A stretch of DNA of 64,000 bases. It comes from Candidatus Galacturonatibacter soehngenii. GTDB taxonomy: Bacteria > Bacillota > Clostridia > Lachnospirales > Lachnospiraceae. Where the stretch lies: assembly GCF_008830185.1 (NCBI RefSeq), contig NZ_WAGX01000005.1, positions 372,001 through 436,000 on the forward strand, in the 5' to 3' direction. The notes below the pieces were generated by a model that was not told the DNA's origin, ran no database searches, and saw only the letters and a program-made list of their open reading frames with translations. How positions within the stretch are numbered: position 1 is the stretch's first letter; every line of letters starts with the position of its first letter. Position numbers and translations under genes: made by a program. This document shows positions 49,859-57,814 of the stretch, one piece after another.

Positions 49859-50632
49859 CTAATACTCACTTTTTATTGCTTGATATTGCTTACATGATTT
49901 ACGGTTGTAAAGAATAGCGTTTTTGGGACAACTATTAATACATCTCATACAAAAAATACACTTTTTATCAAATTTAGGTATTTTTTTACACATTTTTATA
50001 TTGCCAACAGGACATTTCTTTGCGCATAGACCACAGCCGTTGCACGATTGAGACGTAGAATATTTTACTCCAAACCATGCAAATAATTTCGTAAACAGAT
50101 ATCCCGATGCAAAGGTTACTTGGCTATACAATGGTTTCATTGTTTCTTTTGATTCTTTCCCCGTCAAAAGACAAGTAATCAGATGCTTCATTTCGCTTTC
50201 AAGCTTCTCTAGATTCTGTTTTACTTTCTCAGGTTTTGTTACGGGAAAGGAGTCAAAAATAACCATATTATTTGCTATGGGAATGCTTTTTGTTACAAGC
50301 AATCGATAGTTTTTTCTCTTTAGAATCTTTTCTATCTCATTAAAATTAGTTTCTAAGTGCGCTACCTGCGTACAAAACATCATAACTGGCACTCTTTTGT
50401 GATTCGTTGGCAGATAATCTTTTATGTATTTAATAAACTCGACTACTGGATATTCATAATACTTGGGGCAGCCAAGTATCAAAATATCAAAAGAATTTGC
50501 GTTAATTGGTGATTTCTCTTCAATGGAATGTATTTCGGTTGAACAATTCTTTTTGTTTAACATATCACTAATCTTTTTTACTACATAAAATGTATTCCCT
50601 GTACCACTAAAGTACAGTAGATATGCCTTCAT
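49859..50632 (-). CDS. EFR1-type flavodoxin-ferredoxin protein
   Basis: 257 residues. An N-terminal flavodoxin-like domain (about 1-150; YLLYFSGTGNTFYVVKKI is the FMN phosphate loop) is followed by two 4Fe-4S clusters near the C-terminus (CNGCGLCAKKCPVGNIKMC and CIFCMRCINSCPKNAI). This flavodoxin plus 2x4Fe-4S arrangement is that of the EFR1 family, common in clostridia, which moves low-potential electrons between unknown partners. No complex subunits are adjacent. Single gene. Confidence 0.88.
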   Translation of the reverse strand: MKAYLLYFSGTGNTFYVVKKISDMLNKKNCSTEIHSIEEKSPINANSFDILILGCPKYYEYPVVEFIKYIKDYLPTNHKRVPVMMFCTQVAHLETNFNEIEKILKRKNYRLLVTKSIPIANNMVIFDSFPVTKPEKVKQNLEKLESEMKHLITCLLTGKESKETMKPLYSQVTFASGYLFTKLFAWFGVKYSTSQSCNGCGLCAKKCPVGNIKMCKKIPKFDKKCIFCMRCINSCPKNAILYNRKSCKQYQAIKSEY

Positions 50633-50738
50633 TTAATCTTCATTACTCCTTTTAAGAATATTAACACAATCTGTTATTTTTATACATATGATTTATTAAC
50701 AAATTATACGCCTATTTAAAAAGCTTTCCTTTATCTAA

Positions 50739-52022
50739 CTATATCGTAATATCTTTAAAATGAAATGTCTTATTTCCACTCGCATAATCTGTTACGGTCT
50801 GCCCTGAGCCAAAAATCTTATACTTATAGCTTAATAGCCCTTCTAATCCAACAGGCCCTCTCGCATGAAGTTTGCTAGTACTAATCCCTACTTCTGCTCC
50901 AAAGCCGTAGCGGTAACCATCTGCAAATCTCGTAGAACAGTTATGATAGACATTGGCAGAATCAACCATCTTCATAAAAACATCAACAGCCTGCATATCT
51001 TCTGTGATAATGCAATCGGTGTGATGTGAACCATAATAATTAATATGATGAATGGCCTCCTCTACAGATTCTACCGTCTTAATCGCCAAAATGTAATCTA
51101 GATATTCCGTTTCATAATCTTGATCACTTAATTCATTGCATTCAATGAGTTCACATATATCCTTGCTTGCTCTGATTTCTACCTTCTTTTCCTCCAAAGC
51201 TATCTTCAAATCTTTTATAACCTCATGCATGATATCTTTGTGAATTAATAGTGTCTCTACTGTATTACAAGCAGATACATATTGAGTCTTAGCATCTACA
51301 ACAATTGGGATTACCTTACTAATATCTGCTTTCTTATCCACATAAATGTGGCAAATTCCATCTGCATGCCCCATAACAGGTATCTTGGTATTGTTCATAA
51401 TATATTGTACAAAGGAATTAGAGCCTCGTGGTATCAATAAATCAACGGATTCATGGCAAGTTAGAAGTTCATTAATCTCACTTCTTGCTTCTAACAACAT
51501 CATACTGTCTTTAGGCAAATTAGCCAAACATATTGCATTTTGAATTATTTGAAACAAGATCTTATTTGTCTTCATTGCCTCGCTTCCACCCTTTAAGATA
51601 ATGCAGTTTCCGCTCTTTATACATAAGGTAGAAATCTGAATCAAGGCATCAGGGCGCGCCTCAAAGATAACACCAATTACCCCAATTGGACAAGTCTCTT
51701 TATAAAGCTTTAATCCTTCATCCAATTCTCGTGCCAACTGTGTCTGAAACAATGGATCTTTCATTTTAATCAAGTCCTGAATTCCTGTTATGACATCTTG
51801 TAACTTTTTTTCATCAAATTTTAGTCGTCCTAAAACTGCCTTTTCAATGTTATTTTCAATGGCAAGTTCCATATCCTTATGATTTTCTTCTAAAATTTCT
51901 TCCTTGTGTTCTAATAACGCTTTTATAATTTCTTCCAATGCCTTATTTCGATTCTCTATCGACGTTCCTTGCAATTGTATGCTAGCTTGTTTTACCTTTT
52001 TAATATCCTCTTTTAAATTCAA
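50739..52022 (-). CDS. proA: Glutamate-5-semialdehyde dehydrogenase
   Basis: 427-residue cytoplasmic enzyme of proline synthesis: NADPH-dependent reduction of gamma-glutamyl phosphate. CPIGVIGVIFEARPDALIQI and LKGGSEAMKTNKIL form the nucleotide-binding part. The active-site Cys lies in QYVSACNTVETLL. NVYHNCSTRFADGYRYGFGAEVGIST is a ProA signature. Length is normal (about 415-430). proB is not next to it in this window, so it may stand apart or lie elsewhere. The ribosome site AAGGAGAT lies upstream of the ATG at 52022. Confidence 0.94.
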   Translation of the reverse strand: MNLKEDIKKVKQASIQLQGTSIENRNKALEEIIKALLEHKEEILEENHKDMELAIENNIEKAVLGRLKFDEKKLQDVITGIQDLIKMKDPLFQTQLARELDEGLKLYKETCPIGVIGVIFEARPDALIQISTLCIKSGNCIILKGGSEAMKTNKILFQIIQNAICLANLPKDSMMLLEARSEINELLTCHESVDLLIPRGSNSFVQYIMNNTKIPVMGHADGICHIYVDKKADISKVIPIVVDAKTQYVSACNTVETLLIHKDIMHEVIKDLKIALEEKKVEIRASKDICELIECNELSDQDYETEYLDYILAIKTVESVEEAIHHINYYGSHHTDCIITEDMQAVDVFMKMVDSANVYHNCSTRFADGYRYGFGAEVGISTSKLHARGPVGLEGLLSYKYKIFGSGQTVTDYASGNKTFHFKDITI

Positions 52023-52048
52023 GTTAACTCATCTCCTTAATCTTTGAC

Positions 52049-53176
52049 TTACTTATCATATTCTCCATATTCACAACCAGTGTTTCGAAACTCTATCTCA
52101 TCAATTAATACTTTAAAATCATTTGTTTTCTCATACAACTTAATTCTACCAAAACCCGTTCCACCATTCCACAAACGATTGTGACGTTTCTTACCGTTTG
52201 GTGCTTCATAATTAATCTTTAACATCTCATCTTTTTTACACTTTAGCACCAAATGCATGACTGAATGATGATTCTGGGCAATTAATTTCCAAGTGTGATA
52301 GATTTCACCTTCTTCAAAGCTAAAATCAATGCGAGAACCCGTCCAGAATTTCGAGAAATTATAGTCATACATTTTTCCTTCGTAGTACAATCCACCAAGT
52401 AATCTTCTATTTAATGTAATACCAAATACCTTTGGTCTACCACCGCCAAATTCAACCGCTGAATTGGCAAGAACCTTTCCAGTAAGTAAACTTTTCATAT
52501 TACAGCTACTGATCCAAAGCCAAGGGGAAGTAAAATCAGCTCCCCAGTTTTTGTCTGCATATCCAAAGGATTTATCTGGTATGATATCATAAACTTCATT
52601 GTCATATTCGACAACTCCACTATATTTTGTCTTAATTCCCTCTGCATGCCAAAACATTTCAAACGCATTTAATTTTCGAAATAGCTTAGAAGCACCATAT
52701 CCTACATGATACGATATTTGTTTGTCTATTTTTAAATCCCATTTCATGCTTCCTGCATCACACATATATTCTGGATGAAGGATTGCTTCTTCTTTTGATA
52801 CCTCACAATAACCTTCCATATGCTTTTCTGTTAGGATGCAATCACCAATTTGAATGGAAAGGTTTTTTTTCTCAAAAGTAAAATCCGAAATGGGATAAAA
52901 ATTATGAATTTGCTTTGGGTTTTCTCCCCAGCTTCCAACCTTTATCATAGCATAAGAAGGCTTCTTTCCAAGCTTTTGATTGTTTTTCTCTTGTCCAAGT
53001 ACAGGAATCTCTTCTCCTAATGCAGGATTACATATAAAATACTCAATAAAAAACGCCTTTTCTTTTCCCGTTTTTCTATGATACCCAGTAAAATTATGCC
53101 ACCACCAGTCATATCCTTTTTTTCTTAAGGGACCATTTAACATATAAAAATTACGGCTTATATCACTCTTGTTCAT
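52049..53176 (-). CDS. Tocopherol-cyclase-like protein
   Basis: 375 residues, no signal peptide or helix. The start FYMLNGPLRKKGYDWWWHNFTG, then WHAEGIKTKYSGVVEYDNEVYDIIPDKSFGYADKNWGADFTSPWLWISSCNM in separate phrases, resembles the tocopherol cyclase-like family (PF14249), where the D-K-N-W-G and W-L-W phrases are conserved. Bacterial members have no known tocopherol pathway, and none is apparent here, so cyclisation of a prenylated quinol is unlikely; a lipocalin-like lipid binding role is possible. Sits between proA and dus without a close operon link (26- and 37-base gaps). Confidence 0.7.
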   Translation of the reverse strand: MNKSDISRNFYMLNGPLRKKGYDWWWHNFTGYHRKTGKEKAFFIEYFICNPALGEEIPVLGQEKNNQKLGKKPSYAMIKVGSWGENPKQIHNFYPISDFTFEKKNLSIQIGDCILTEKHMEGYCEVSKEEAILHPEYMCDAGSMKWDLKIDKQISYHVGYGASKLFRKLNAFEMFWHAEGIKTKYSGVVEYDNEVYDIIPDKSFGYADKNWGADFTSPWLWISSCNMKSLLTGKVLANSAVEFGGGRPKVFGITLNRRLLGGLYYEGKMYDYNFSKFWTGSRIDFSFEEGEIYHTWKLIAQNHHSVMHLVLKCKKDEMLKINYEAPNGKKRHNRLWNGGTGFGRIKLYEKTNDFKVLIDEIEFRNTGCEYGEYDK

Positions 53177-53213
53177 TTTGTCATCCTTTCAAAAAATCTA
53201 TTGTCCCATGCAC

Positions 53214-54158
53214 TTATAAACAACTTATTGTCTCCTCTTTAAAAATACTTTTGACAACCGCATCATATTCATATAACTTTTGCGCTTTTTTTATCTTTTT
53301 TACGTATTTATCAGGGTTAGAAAACATGTGACCAAAATAATGCCAAAACTCTTTCATTTTAAACAATACATTTTTTTCACCAAATAAAACACTTTGATAA
53401 TCGGTGTAAATCTTATTATGAAACTCCCATAACTGATTCTTATCGAGATCTTCTTTTCCATTTATCTGACAAATCAAAAAAGGATTATATAGCAAACCTC
53501 TTCCAAGCATAACGGTATTTATGGTAGGAAACCTCTCTATTAATTTTTGATAATCTATCAATGTATGAATATCCCCATTGTAACATATAGGATTCTTGCT
53601 TAATTTTAGTGCATCTTCAAATATGAAAAGATTCGGTTTGTTATTGTAATAATCTGCTTGAAGCCTTGGATGAATGATTAATTCTTTGATCGGAAATTGA
53701 TTGTAAATATCCATTAACGCATAAAATTCTTCTGGATCTTCCATGCCAATTCTTGTTTTAATCGATATTTGCGTGACCTTGCTTTCAAAAACCTCATCAA
53801 GAAATTCCTTTAATTCTTTCGGCTTTGCTAAAAAACCTGAACCTCTATATTTTGTGACCACTGTTTTAGAAGGACACCCAAGATTTAGATTTATTTCTTC
53901 ATAGCCAAATTTGTGTAACTTAGATGAAGTATGAAGGAAATCCTTTGCCCTATTTGTCATGATTTGAGGAATTAGATTTATGTCTTTATTATTTTCTGGG
54001 AAAATATCATTTAATTCACGACTCTTAAAGCTTTCACTTAAATTAGCATTGATAAAAGGCGCAAAATATTTATCTACATTATTTCCACAAAAAGCATGAT
54101 GTGCATTTCTATAAATATATCCTGTAATACCCTCCATTGGTGCAAAATAAAACTTCAT
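53214..54158 (-). CDS. dus: tRNA-dihydrouridine synthase
   Basis: 314-residue FMN-dependent enzyme reducing uridines in tRNA D-loops. The protein opens with FAPMEGITGYIYRNAH (Dus hallmark A-P-M-E/A-G-V/I-T), contains INLNLGCPSKTVVTKYRGSGF with the catalytic Cys, ISIKTRIGMEDPEEFY, and IIHPRLQADYYN. Length matches DusB/DusC-type (about 310-330). A common housekeeping gene; the start is ATG 54158 with AGAAGGAT upstream. Confidence 0.9.
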   Translation of the reverse strand: MKFYFAPMEGITGYIYRNAHHAFCGNNVDKYFAPFINANLSESFKSRELNDIFPENNKDINLIPQIMTNRAKDFLHTSSKLHKFGYEEINLNLGCPSKTVVTKYRGSGFLAKPKELKEFLDEVFESKVTQISIKTRIGMEDPEEFYALMDIYNQFPIKELIIHPRLQADYYNNKPNLFIFEDALKLSKNPICYNGDIHTLIDYQKLIERFPTINTVMLGRGLLYNPFLICQINGKEDLDKNQLWEFHNKIYTDYQSVLFGEKNVLFKMKEFWHYFGHMFSNPDKYVKKIKKAQKLYEYDAVVKSIFKEETISCL

Positions 54159-54299
54159 ATCCTTCTTTCTCCTTATCTTAAGTGTTTCTATTATACCATT
54201 TCCTTTGTATCAAATCTATAAAAATTATTTTAGTTATTGACATATGCCCATAATAATTTTAAGATTATACTAACTACAAATTCAAAAGGAGAAATGAAA

Positions 54300-54662
54300 A
54301 TGAAAATTGCACTACCAACCAGACAAAATAACATTGACGAACATTTTGGACATTGTGAATACTACACAATCTATACCACGAATGAAAAAGCCATCTTGTC
54401 GGAGGAAACGTTACCTTCGCCAAAGGACTGTGGATGCAAATCTGGTATTGCAAAAACTTTAGCTGATCATGGAGTCACTGTAATGCTAGCGGGCAATATG
54501 GGAGAAAATGCAACAAGTATATTAAATGCAAATGGAATTGAAGTTATTAGAGGGTGTTTTGGCAATGTAAAAGAGGTAGCTCAATCTTGGCTTTCTGGTA
54601 AATTAATTGATTCAAAAGAATCCTGTCACTCACATGAATGTGGCGACCACGAAGCATACTAA
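54300..54662 (+). CDS. NifB/NifX-family FeMo-cofactor-binding-like protein
   Basis: 120 residues. KIALPTRQNNIDEHFGHCEYYTIY is the conserved beginning of the dinitrogenase iron-molybdenum cofactor biosynthesis fold (NifX/NafY/NifB C-terminal). A Cys/His-rich tail (CGCKSG, SCHSHECGDHEAY) could bind metal. I start at ATG 54300, with AAAGGAG nine bases upstream; the open frame extends further left without a ribosome site. Such stand-alone proteins occur widely in anaerobes without nitrogenase. The convergent DUF134 gene is often found with it. Confidence 0.85.
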   Translation: MKIALPTRQNNIDEHFGHCEYYTIYTTNEKAILSEETLPSPKDCGCKSGIAKTLADHGVTVMLAGNMGENATSILNANGIEVIRGCFGNVKEVAQSWLSGKLIDSKESCHSHECGDHEAY

Positions 54663-54716
54663 AATAGAACATCTGCTTTGCTAACTTTTAACCAAGGTCT
54701 AAGGCAATCCCCATGG

Positions 54717-54777
54717 AAAAAGCGCAAAATGCTACAAGATTACTTGTTTTGCATTGTGCGCTTTTTATTTAATCTTA
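54717..54777. terminator. Bidirectional terminator
   Basis: AAAAAGCGCAAAATGC pairs with GCATTGTGCGCTTTTT, with one mismatch, around an ACAAG/CTTGT inner stem. It lies between the convergent NifX-like and DUF134 genes. Confidence 0.8.
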
Positions 54778-54779
54778 AT

Positions 54780-55241
54780 CTATTGCTTATGACACATTCT
54801 TTTACTACATAATTTCTCATTACAATTTTTCTTACAGCACACTTTGAATGAACCACATTTGGGGCATGTATAATTTTCTTTAATTGCCTCTAAATTTTCA
54901 AAGCTATCTGACCATTCTTTCCCACATTGTACACAGTGAACAGGACATACCTTTCGGGTAAAATTTCCTCCCTCAATGTGCAATGCCTTTCCATTAACCA
55001 AGCAATCGGCTACCTTTTCTCTCGCAGCTAGAAGAATTCTTTGAAAAGTGGCCCTTGATACCTCCATTCTCTTTGCACATTCCTCTTGCTCAAAACCTTC
55101 TAAATCCTTTAAACGTATTGCTTCTAATTCCTCAAGCTTTAAAATATTTTCTGGTATTATTTCAGCAGAATTACTGGAAGGTATAAAATAAGATGTTGTA
55201 GGAATATGTTCTATTCTTCTCCATTTTGTTGGTCTTGCCAT
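54780..55241 (-). CDS. DUF134 DNA-binding protein with C-terminal zinc ribbon
   Basis: 153 residues. A sigma-70-like helix-turn-helix (about 30-95; EAIRLKDLEGFEQEECAKRMEVSRATFQRIL) marks the DUF134 family, followed by LHIEGGNF. The C-terminal 50 residues hold many Cys (CPVHCVQCGKEW, CPKCGSFKVCCKKNC), like a zinc ribbon or rubredoxin-type cluster. It may regulate the adjacent NifX-like and C_GCAxxG genes in response to metal or redox state. It overlaps the C_GCAxxG gene by 31 bases. Ribosome site GGGG upstream. Confidence 0.85.
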   Translation of the reverse strand: MARPTKWRRIEHIPTTSYFIPSSNSAEIIPENILKLEELEAIRLKDLEGFEQEECAKRMEVSRATFQRILLAAREKVADCLVNGKALHIEGGNFTRKVCPVHCVQCGKEWSDSFENLEAIKENYTCPKCGSFKVCCKKNCNEKLCSKRMCHKQ

Positions 55242-55714
55242 ACTTTTTCCCCTTTTTGCTCCATGATATATTCATCCAATATCTCTGCTGCCATAGATAC
55301 AAGTTCAAAACACGGTCTTTTTTTATAATATTCTTTTGTCCTTTCTTCCGGGACGGGTATATCTCTCTTATTATCAATTCCAAGCAATTCTCTACAAATG
55401 ATGGAGTTGTTTTTCTCTTCAAATTTCTTAGCTAAATACTGTACACGAGTATAATGCTCGGACTTTTGTATTTGATCCCTTGGATTCGTATAACCAAATA
55501 TCATACCTGCCGCCATAAACATTCCAGTTACAGCTCCGCAGACCTCTCTAAGTCGGCCCATTCCGCCTCCAAAGGAAGAACTAATTCGAAGTATTGTGTC
55601 TGAATCTAAATCATATTCATCCGAAAATGCTAGAAATACTGATTGTGCACAGTTGTAGCCTTCCATAAAATAATTCTTTGCCTGATCCTTGTGATTGATT
55701 TTAATAGTATTCAT
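55211..55714 (-). CDS. C_GCAxxG_C_C family redox protein
   Basis: 167 residues. MEGYNCAQSVFLAFSDEY has the first Cys, SFGGGMGRLREVCGAVTGMFMA gives the GCAxxG-like part (here CGAVTG) and FELVSMAAEIL follows; another Cys lies in ICRELLGI. The family is thought to bind metal or heme through its conserved cysteines and appears beside redox genes in anaerobes. The gene precedes and overlaps the DUF134 gene, so the two are co-transcribed. Function not established. Confidence 0.82.
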   Translation of the reverse strand: MNTIKINHKDQAKNYFMEGYNCAQSVFLAFSDEYDLDSDTILRISSSFGGGMGRLREVCGAVTGMFMAAGMIFGYTNPRDQIQKSEHYTRVQYLAKKFEEKNNSIICRELLGIDNKRDIPVPEERTKEYYKKRPCFELVSMAAEILDEYIMEQKGEKVWQDQQNGEE

Positions 55715-55851
55715 TATCTTATCTCACCATGCCCAATCTGTAATATCTTCTGATTTATACTTCTTATTTAATTATACTTTTTTTCTGGCATATGTCAATA
55801 ATGACACTTTTACACCACTCATAACGATAAGCCTCTTTCATTCACCAGGCT

Positions 55852-56015
55852 TTAGTGATAAACTTTTCCTGCTGGAATAGTAAACATAAATCCTACACCA
55901 ATACCTGAATCTTCATCAATTGATTCGTTTACTATTGACACTGCTCTACTATCTTTTCATTTTCAAGAACAGTAAATATAGTTTTACTAAATGGATGAGA
56001 ATCACCAATAAGCAT
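55852..56015 (-). pseudogene. Broken PII-like signalling protein gene
   Basis: The 326-base gap after the C_GCAxxG gene holds, downstream of the antiporter gene, two adjacent minus-strand frames: MLIGDSHPFSKTIFTVLEN followed by EKIVEQC, then, after a frameshift, IVNESIDEDSGIGVGFMFTI followed by PAGKVYH. Their order fits the C-terminal half of the PII/GlnB-like family (K-T-I-x-x-V, then G-x-G-x-G-F-x-x-x-x-x-V). The start is missing and the frame is broken, so it is a pseudogene. The remaining gap shows nothing else. Confidence 0.5.
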
Positions 56016-56040
56016 ATGTAGGATGTTAAAAAAAGGAATG

Positions 56041-57285
56041 TTATCCTTCAGACACTGGTAAAGCAGCATGCGCTATATTATTTTTCTTTTTGTTATATTC
56101 TTTTTTCTTTTGATCCAATCCATTTATTTCTCCTGCTTTTTGTATTGCAAGCTTTGCAAAGATAGGTCCTGATATTTCGTATATCAACACACTAAACATA
56201 ATTATGGTACTAATCTCTACGGCAAAATCTGGTATTTGTTGACGTACCAATACTAGAAGTCCAATAGATATACCCCCTTGTGGAAGTAAAGCAAAGCTAA
56301 GATATCTCGTAACCATAGGATCGGCTTTTACAATTTTTGCGCCACTCCATGCACCAAGCATTTTCCCTGCTGCTCTTGCTAACACATATGCAAAACCTAC
56401 GAATCCAACTCGAATCAAAACATTTAACTCTAAGCTAGCTCCAGCTAATGTAAAAAACAAAATATAAACTGGAGATACAAAATCATTTAAAGAATCAAAA
56501 ACTCTCTTAGAATTTTTTGTAATATTTACTACCGTTGCACCCATTACTATGCAAACTAATAAGGGGGATAAGCCCAAATAATTTGCAATTCCGGTTGCAA
56601 TTCCGATTGCCGCCAAAGATACTGCTTGTAACTCATCACGAGCACTCGATTTTTTTAAGACTATGATATAAAGCAACCCCATAATTAACCCTATTACGAT
56701 AGACCCTCCTATTTCAATAGCTGGTTCCATGAACAATTGGGCTACAGAAAATGTATGTTGGCCAGATGAAAGTTTTGCTAAAGAAATAGCAATCCCGAAC
56801 GCAATAATACCAAATACATCGTCTAATGCAACTACAGGTAAAATTGTTCTAGTTAATGGACCATGTGCTTTATATTGTTTTATCACTAACATAGTAGCTG
56901 CTGGTGCTGTAGCGGCTGACATAGCTGCTATTACAATACTAAAAGCAAAGGGCTGATGGAATAAATAGTACATGATTATAAAGACGATTCCAATAGCTCC
57001 TATAACCTCTGTAAGAGTTATAATCACAATAGATTTACCTAATTTTATCATATCTTTAAGAATGAATTCATTCCCTAAAGTAAATGCTATCGTTGCTAAT
57101 GCCAATTCATTAACAACTGAAAAAGATTCCATATCATTTGAATTAATGAATTTAAAAAATGTAGGTCCTAGAAAAAGACCAGCAACCAAAAAACCTGAAA
57201 CATTAGGAAGCTTAAAATGTTTCGCTCCTCTTCCACCAATAACTCCAACAATTAATACAATGCTAATTTTTAATAATAAACTCAA
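56041..57285 (-). CDS. Cation:proton antiporter (CPA2/Kef-type)
   Basis: 414-residue membrane protein with about 12 helices. LPNVSGFLVAGLFLGP at the N-terminus and LALATIAFTLGNEF are usual CPA2 signatures; PVVALDDVFGIIAFGIAISLA carries the conserved DD pair of the exchange site. No C-terminal TrkA/RCK domain follows, unlike KefB. The start is TTG at 57285, with GGAGG seven bases upstream. A c-di-AMP riboswitch precedes it, pointing to potassium or osmotic homeostasis. A decayed PII-like gene lies directly downstream. Confidence 0.88.
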   Translation of the reverse strand: MSLLLKISIVLIVGVIGGRGAKHFKLPNVSGFLVAGLFLGPTFFKFINSNDMESFSVVNELALATIAFTLGNEFILKDMIKLGKSIVIITLTEVIGAIGIVFIIMYYLFHQPFAFSIVIAAMSAATAPAATMLVIKQYKAHGPLTRTILPVVALDDVFGIIAFGIAISLAKLSSGQHTFSVAQLFMEPAIEIGGSIVIGLIMGLLYIIVLKKSSARDELQAVSLAAIGIATGIANYLGLSPLLVCIVMGATVVNITKNSKRVFDSLNDFVSPVYILFFTLAGASLELNVLIRVGFVGFAYVLARAAGKMLGAWSGAKIVKADPMVTRYLSFALLPQGGISIGLLVLVRQQIPDFAVEISTIIMFSVLIYEISGPIFAKLAIQKAGEINGLDQKKKEYNKKKNNIAHAALPVSEG

Positions 57286-57397
57286 TTTTTTCCTCCAAAT
57301 TGTAATTTTAAACCTTATGACATTGGCTTAACGCTTTATATAATCATAAACATCTAAATTACTCACAATCCCTCCTTATTGATATATTTTATGCATT

Positions 57398-57560
57398 AAA
57401 AAAGCGGATAAACTAACTCACTATGAGCTTCGTCATTCGCTTGGTATTCTCCTATGGGATTAGCTGACGGGTTAGGGCTTCCAAGTCGCCCTTCAATATT
57501 TCGGATTCACCCCTTAAATAGGTTTTCCCACTACAGTATTTGTATTCGGATTGTTTCACA
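57398..57560 (-). ncRNA. c-di-AMP riboswitch (ydaO/yuaA) with terminator
   Basis: The minus-strand leader of the antiporter carries the ydaO consensus pieces in order: AAGGGGTGAATCCG, AAGGGCGACTTGG, AGCCCTAACCCGTCAGCTAA and CATAGGAGAATACCAAGCGAA. The 3' end, TATCCGCTTTTTT, can pair with AAGCGAATG to form an intrinsic terminator (T-run 57403-57398). High c-di-AMP would switch the antiporter gene off, as seen for other potassium transport genes. Confidence 0.9.
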
Positions 57561-57675
57561 CAGTTTAGCATGGACCGAGTGAATAGTCAAATTGGCGTCT
57601 TTGCAATTAACGAAAAATGTAAATTTCCTTCAAAAAGAGCAAGTTTAAAATCATATGGTGCGGAGAAGTAATGGG

Positions 57676-57732
57676 GTTCTAGGAGCAGTCCTTGGATCTG
57701 TTGATTTTGCTGGTGGTAATGTAGTTCTATGA
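57676..57732 (+). pseudogene. Possible ammonium-transporter (Amt) fragment
   Basis: In the 586-base gap before the transposase, which otherwise holds the riboswitch and IS left end, a plus-strand frame reads VLGAVLGSVDFAGGNVVL then stop. D-F-A-G-G-x-V-V is a conserved Amt phrase. No start or other Amt parts are visible. A very short match, hence low confidence. It is on the opposite strand from the PII-like remnant. Confidence 0.25.
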
Positions 57733-57814
57733 ATTAAAGGATGTAGTACGTATGCAAACGAATCAGCATGGACCTGAAGCGATTTATTTATAACCAAAAG
57801 AAGGTGCCACACAC

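Noticed and set aside
55171-55422. 83-residue minus-strand frame
   Set aside because: Out-of-frame shadow of the C_GCAxxG and DUF134 genes.
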